Source: Nostoc sp. FACHB-892 (GTDB lineage: Bacteria > Cyanobacteriota > Cyanobacteriia > Cyanobacteriales > Nostocaceae). Taken from it: 52,965 bases of DNA. The position numbers were made by a program, and so were the translations under genes. The stretch covers positions 1-52,965 of the forward strand of contig NZ_JACJTR010000041.1 of the NCBI RefSeq assembly GCF_014698795.1. Reading direction: 5' to 3'. The notes below the pieces were generated by a model. It had not been told where the DNA came from. It did no database searches and saw only the letters and a list, made by a program, of their open reading frames with translations. Below are positions 50,159-52,965 of this stretch, in pieces (positions within the stretch are counted from its first letter, which is position 1; the number at the start of each line of letters is the position of its first letter).

Positions 50159-50652
50159 TTTTCCCGTTTTGGCACGGTGATGCCTACAACTCTGCATTTA
50201 CTCCTGTAACGGCTAATATTTTGGCTTCACTTGTCGGCAGTGGCACTCCTGTGGAAGATGACGGTGGGTATTTTGTAGTAGTTGGTCTAGCTGGTACCAG
50301 CAATCTAGAACTTGCTAGAGAAAACTTTAACAGTAGAGATAGTGTTACTGGTGGTTTTGGAGGTCTTTCGTTAATATCAACTAGCTCTGTACCAACAATT
50401 GACGACACAGCACGTCATACAGCAGTCCTGACTATCAGACGCTTAGATTCACAAAGAGTTCGAATAACTGCATCAATTGATGGTTTTCTTGTAAGAGCTG
50501 TTGATTCTGGCGCTGGAATCATTACGTCTTTTGATGAAATTGTAGTCAGGAGTGGTTTTAGTGATCTCAACCTAATTAGTGATCTCAACCTAAATATTGA
50601 TAACGTCGTACTCCAAACCCTTTAACCCACGCATCGAAAACAAGATTAGCTA

Positions 50653-50827
50653 ATGTCTCAGTTCCAACTTTTATCAGTATCTAAAATCTGATACAAAAAC
50701 GCCCAAAGCGTTACTATTGGCTCAAAGAATCGTTGGTGTGGAATGCGATCATAGTCCCGTTCTGAAGCCGTCTTCGCAGAAATGCCATATTTTTGTAGTG
50801 CTATATTTTCACGATTATAGCACTACA
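50653..50827 (-). pseudogene. IS4-like transposase fragment with upstream hairpin
   Basis: Minus-strand frame reads KYGISAKTASERDYDRIPHQ, then RFFEPIVTLWAFLYQILDTDKS and soon a stop. This matches the N-terminal region of IS4-type transposases (R.F.P..TLWAFL.Q). The catalytic part is missing. Upstream of it lie perfect 12-base arms, TGTAGTGCTATA (50794-50805) and TATAGCACTACA (50816-50827). The GTATC/TGATAC-type motif near 50680 resembles one at 26193-26209. Confidence 0.6.
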
Positions 50828-50932
50828 AGATTTTTAAACAGATATTTGCCCTCTCTGCAACGGAAACATTCTTCTTTTTAGCGCTTTTATCAAACTCTTA
50901 ATGGCTCAAACGCTTGTTCTTACGTTTCTTGT

Positions 50933-50952
50933 CATTCCCGTCGACGGGAATG
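50933..50952. promoter_or_regulatory. Perfect 20-bp palindrome
   Basis: CATTCCCGTCGACGGGAATG. A related half-palindrome, CATTCCC then GGGAATG separated by AAAAC, occurs at about 33342-33360. No gene nearby is clearly controlled by it. Confidence 0.5.
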
Positions 50953-51034
50953 GGATGTCTGCAATACTTTATCTGCAATTCATTTTTGATAATAAGCGTA
51001 AAATAATTAACATAGTTACAGATTTTATTCGTCC

Positions 51035-51079
51035 CTTTCTTGGGTGGCCACCGCGTATCTCAGCGGATACCCAAGAAAG
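51035..51079. repeat. Two-tier hairpin
   Basis: CTTTCTTGGGT (51035-51045) and ACCCAAGAAAG (51069-51079) are perfect 11-base arms; inside, CCGC (51051-51054) pairs with GCGG (51063-51066). It may be a mobile-element end, a recombination site or a processed RNA. It lies between the IS fragment and the gene at 51183. Confidence 0.6.
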
Positions 51080-51182
51080 GCCATGCCCCGGCACGTTGCA
51101 CTTATGAAAAGCTGGGTTTCGGGCTGTTAGCGATCGCCAGGTACTTCAAAAAACTGAGGCTCACAAGCATTGAGGTCTGATA

Positions 51183-51644
51183 TTGAAAAGGTTTTTATTT
51201 GTCGGTGGCGTGCTGCTAATTCTTTTTGTTTATTTTGGTTTAAACTATTCTGGCTTCTGTTTTGCAGAAATGCGTTACCTAAGTAATGAAGAAAAAATTA
51301 GAGCAGTATTCGATTACCAAAATAGCCGGGATACATTACCTCTGGACAACGCCCCAGATCCCAAGCACGTCTTGGATAAAAGCTTCGGTGGATATAATCT
51401 TGCTCACATCAAGTATAAAAGCTTCGATGAATATATAGCATTGTATCCAGAATGCTGTTCCGTCAATCCCGGCGGCGGTTATGAAGTTCCTCCTACCGAA
51501 TTTCTTGATCGAATTTTGGGATATGATTCGGGCGATGTTGTAGTTATTAATTTTCAAGTACGTTATTTAGATGAAGATAGTTCGCTCAAAACAGTAGAAA
51601 ATCGCTTTGATAACTACTTGGAAAACTGTGGTAAACCTCGATAA
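51183..51644 (+). CDS. Membrane-anchored protein of unknown function
   Basis: A 153-residue protein with a TTG start. One membrane segment near the N-terminus (FLFVGGVLLILFVYFGLNYSG, about 4-24) is followed by an outward domain with paired cysteines (YPECCSVNPGGGYEVPP) and FEFLDRILGYDSGDVVVINFQVRYL. Probably an anchored or secreted protein. No family recognised. Confidence 0.65.
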   Translation: MKRFLFVGGVLLILFVYFGLNYSGFCFAEMRYLSNEEKIRAVFDYQNSRDTLPLDNAPDPKHVLDKSFGGYNLAHIKYKSFDEYIALYPECCSVNPGGGYEVPPTEFLDRILGYDSGDVVVINFQVRYLDEDSSLKTVENRFDNYLENCGKPR

Positions 51645-51723
51645 TAATTCCCTCGGACGGCGTTGTTGCGTGAATAGGGAAAAATGGTAAATTTTACTTA
51701 TCCCCATTTCGCACCTACTTTGA

Positions 51724-51954
51724 CTATTGAACGGCTAGGCCGTTAAATACCCGGCCTTCCACATATTCAATTAGAGGATAAACGTCAGCCACAAGGAAGG
51801 CGTTGTAATAGCATTGGCCAATGTGAATGTGGGGAATTATATCTCTGAAGGTTAAGGAAAGTTCAGAGGTTTTTTTCATCGTTATGCTATATCTCCCCGT
51901 ATAGATAACCTTGCCCTTAATTCCTTGTGCGTAACTTTCGGAATCACTGCTCAT
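51724..51954 (-). CDS. Small protein of unknown function
   Basis: Seventy-six residues, beta-rich (GIKGKVIYTGRYSITMKKTS, then IGQCYYNAFLVADVYPLIEYVEGRVF). It starts nine bases after the preceding truncated gene, on the same strand. The composition fits an envelope or toxin-domain fragment, but no family is recognised. Confidence 0.45.
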   Translation of the reverse strand: MSSDSESYAQGIKGKVIYTGRYSITMKKTSELSLTFRDIIPHIHIGQCYYNAFLVADVYPLIEYVEGRVFNGLAVQ

Positions 51955-51963
51955 TTAACCCGA

Positions 51964-52275
51964 TTATGAGCAAAGGCTGCCAGACCAATCTTGATGACCT
52001 CGATTTGGTTGACACTTGTATTGCCGACCTACCCAGACAATTTCCCATTTATTTTTGTTGCGTCTCAATTCGATGCGATTTCGTCTCACCCTGACTGAAT
52101 CATCAGCTAAACCTACTATGGTATGCACGATTACAGATGTGTTTTGTGTAGGATACGCAACTGAAATGTCCTCAGACTTTCTTCCTTCTTGTTCTTCTAA
52201 GTTGCTAAACAATTGTACAGCCACAGCTTTTGGAATAGTAACTTTAATACGGTTAGAAGAGATAAATTCTTGCAC
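51964..52275 (-). CDS. Secreted-type protein truncated at its start by the IS
   Basis: A 103-residue frame from GTG 52275. The C-terminal region, RNRIELRRNKNKWEIVWVGRQYKCQPNRGHQDWSGSLCS, is a conserved end seen in exported cyanobacterial proteins. The IS copy at 52283 begins eight bases upstream of the start, so the signal peptide and the natural N-terminus have probably been cut off. Whether the remaining frame is translated is unknown. Confidence 0.6.
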   Translation of the reverse strand: MQEFISSNRIKVTIPKAVAVQLFSNLEEQEGRKSEDISVAYPTQNTSVIVHTIVGLADDSVRVRRNRIELRRNKNKWEIVWVGRQYKCQPNRGHQDWSGSLCS

Positions 52276-52282
52276 CTTAATT

Positions 52283-52965
52283 CTGGAGTTTGGACTAATT
52301 TGGATTCAACCAGCAATTAAGAGAACAGCAAGACAAAGTTACCCAACTTCTTGCAGAAACTGAGTCAAGTTGAATCATGAGAAAATCAGCCGAAACTAAG
52401 CAGCAGTTGAGTCAGCTTTGTTAAGTGATTCTTCGGTTTTGGGTTTTTTAGATGCGCGTTTTTTGACAGTGGGATAAGTTGGACGAGGGGATGGTTGATG
52501 TCCTGGGATGCGACCAGGTGATTTACCACGGGTTTTGGGGGGTTCGGCAGGAGTGCCAATAGCAGCTAAAATGAGGGGAAATGCTTGTGCCACACGCCCT
52601 GGAGATAGTTTATCTTGAGTTGACTGCCAAGGCAATGGGGAATCAATACAAGCAACTCTAGCGAGCCAGAGTTGCCAAGTTAGCAGGGGCATTAGGTCAC
52701 TCCATCGCTCTGCTGCCTGAGTAGAACTCAATTGAGGCTGTGTCCAATGTAACCTTTGCTTTGCAAATCGATACCAATGTTCTAGAGCGAAACGGCGTAG
52801 GTATTTGTGCCAGAGTTCATCTAATGTCGGCATTGTCTTACCCAACCAAGCTAACCATAAAGGTTTGAATTTCCGATACCGTCCGGCTGGTTTAATCACT
52901 TCGACACGGATAATTTCCATGTCTCGGGTTGGAGATTCAAGAAAATGGAATTCGCTCCAACGCAT
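52283..52965. mobile_element. Second IS copy, cut by the window edge
   Basis: Begins with the same CTGGAGTTTGGACTAATTTG end as the complete copy at 38032 and follows it closely in order; the rest lies beyond 52965. Scattered base differences from the first copy show it is a separate, older insertion. Confidence 0.9.
52396..52965 (-). CDS. Transposase of the second IS copy (partial)
   Basis: The C-terminal 189 residues of a transposase closely related to the one at 38145-39461: the same RRFALEHWYRFAKQRL block and basic KKRASKKPKTEESLNKADSTAA end, with differences such as RIPGHQPSPRPTY for RAQGHQPPSRKRY. The N-terminal part lies outside the window. Confidence 0.9.
   Translation of the reverse strand: MRWSEFHFLESPTRDMEIIRVEVIKPAGRYRKFKPLWLAWLGKTMPTLDELWHKYLRRFALEHWYRFAKQRLHWTQPQLSSTQAAERWSDLMPLLTWQLWLARVACIDSPLPWQSTQDKLSPGRVAQAFPLILAAIGTPAEPPKTRGKSPGRIPGHQPSPRPTYPTVKKRASKKPKTEESLNKADSTAA

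Larger units (their letters stand above)
46883..50625 (+). pseudogene. Secreted beta-rich protein gene, interrupted
   Basis: The 5' part (46883 to about 47351, GTG start) encodes a signal peptide (VLLSSALLLTVGTSFSENVNAQA) and a beta-rich extracellular domain (DTFADGGFTNGADPLDISWFG, ALNLDTPSF, YLSFDFRF). The 3' part (about 50159-50625) runs in one frame from FWHGDAYNSAFTPVTANILA to DNVVLQTL and looks like the rest of the same kind of domain. Between them lie an antisense group II intron (47365-49758) and a small IR element (49773-50158). The fold resembles concanavalin-like secreted domains. Because the intron is antisense, splicing cannot restore this mRNA. Confidence 0.75.

Noticed and set aside
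50901..51107. 68-residue frame
   Set aside because: Runs through a palindrome and the two-tier hairpin; no ribosome site or recognisable sequence.
1..52965. tRNA, rRNA or CRISPR genes
   Set aside because: No cloverleaf with a CCA-type acceptor, rRNA core sequence or regular repeat-spacer array was noticed by eye; a dedicated scan could still find one.

Overview
The window looks like a large plasmid, or the plasmid-like accessory part of a replicon, from a filamentous heterocyst-forming cyanobacterium of the Nostoc/Anabaena type. Three things point there. The HIP1 octamer GCGATCGC is scattered through coding and non-coding DNA. The Anabaena nuclease/inhibitor pair NucA/NuiA is recognisable by sequence. 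Several other families are typically cyanobacterial (PEP-CTERM protein, very large TOPRIM/P-loop Rep protein, NF041680-type transposase). No rRNA, tRNA, ribosomal protein or core metabolic gene was seen.

Layout. 0-2.6 kb is repeat-rich and almost gene-free: duplicated DNA flanks a double-glycine leader peptide gene, followed by a mirrored array of twelve CCGCACCA boxes, a 24-bp perfect hairpin and a G-quadruplex motif. 2.6-5.1 kb has a catalytic-domain-only tyrosine recombinase, a PEP-CTERM protein and an orphan microviridin-type (graspetide) precursor. 5.1-7.6 kb has a telomere-resolvase (protelomerase) homologue and a partner gene, each downstream of a copy of the same 50-bp imperfect palindrome. 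8.4-13.1 kb is a minus-strand operon of unknown function ending in a membrane-anchored coiled-coil P-loop ATPase with a zinc ribbon. A divergent plus-strand operon (13.3-14.2 kb, ribbon-helix-helix first) shares its control region. 15.4-19.8 kb is the replication operon: two small genes translationally coupled to a 1284-residue primase/helicase-like Rep, with three hairpin-forming 90-bp repeats inside rep and iteron-like repeats just after it.

19.9-25.5 kb carries DNA-binding proteins, an HNH nuclease, a membrane protein coupled to a glutathionylspermidine-synthase-like ATP-grasp enzyme, and a 197-bp gene-less element with Tn7-like ends. 26.6-32.6 kb carries a Xer-type recombinase, nucA/nuiA, small cysteine-rich proteins, an aspartic-protease pair and the relic of a par locus. 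32.8-40.2 kb holds small genes, decayed fragments, two HNH nucleases encoded close together, and a gene split by an insertion sequence. 40.3-44.2 kb is a run of small same-strand unknown genes. 45-46.6 kb is an intact parA/ribbon-helix-helix partition locus bracketed by 13-mer repeats. 46.9-50.6 kb is a secreted-protein gene wrecked by an antisense group II intron and a small IR element. 50.6-53 kb has IS debris and a second IS copy running off the window.

How it works together. The rep operon, the par locus and perhaps the resolvase would provide replication, segregation and end or dimer processing. Two tyrosine recombinases, two ISs, an intron and several miniature elements explain the mosaic. 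If the resolvase is active, the replicon could be linear with hairpin ends; nothing in the window itself proves linearity.
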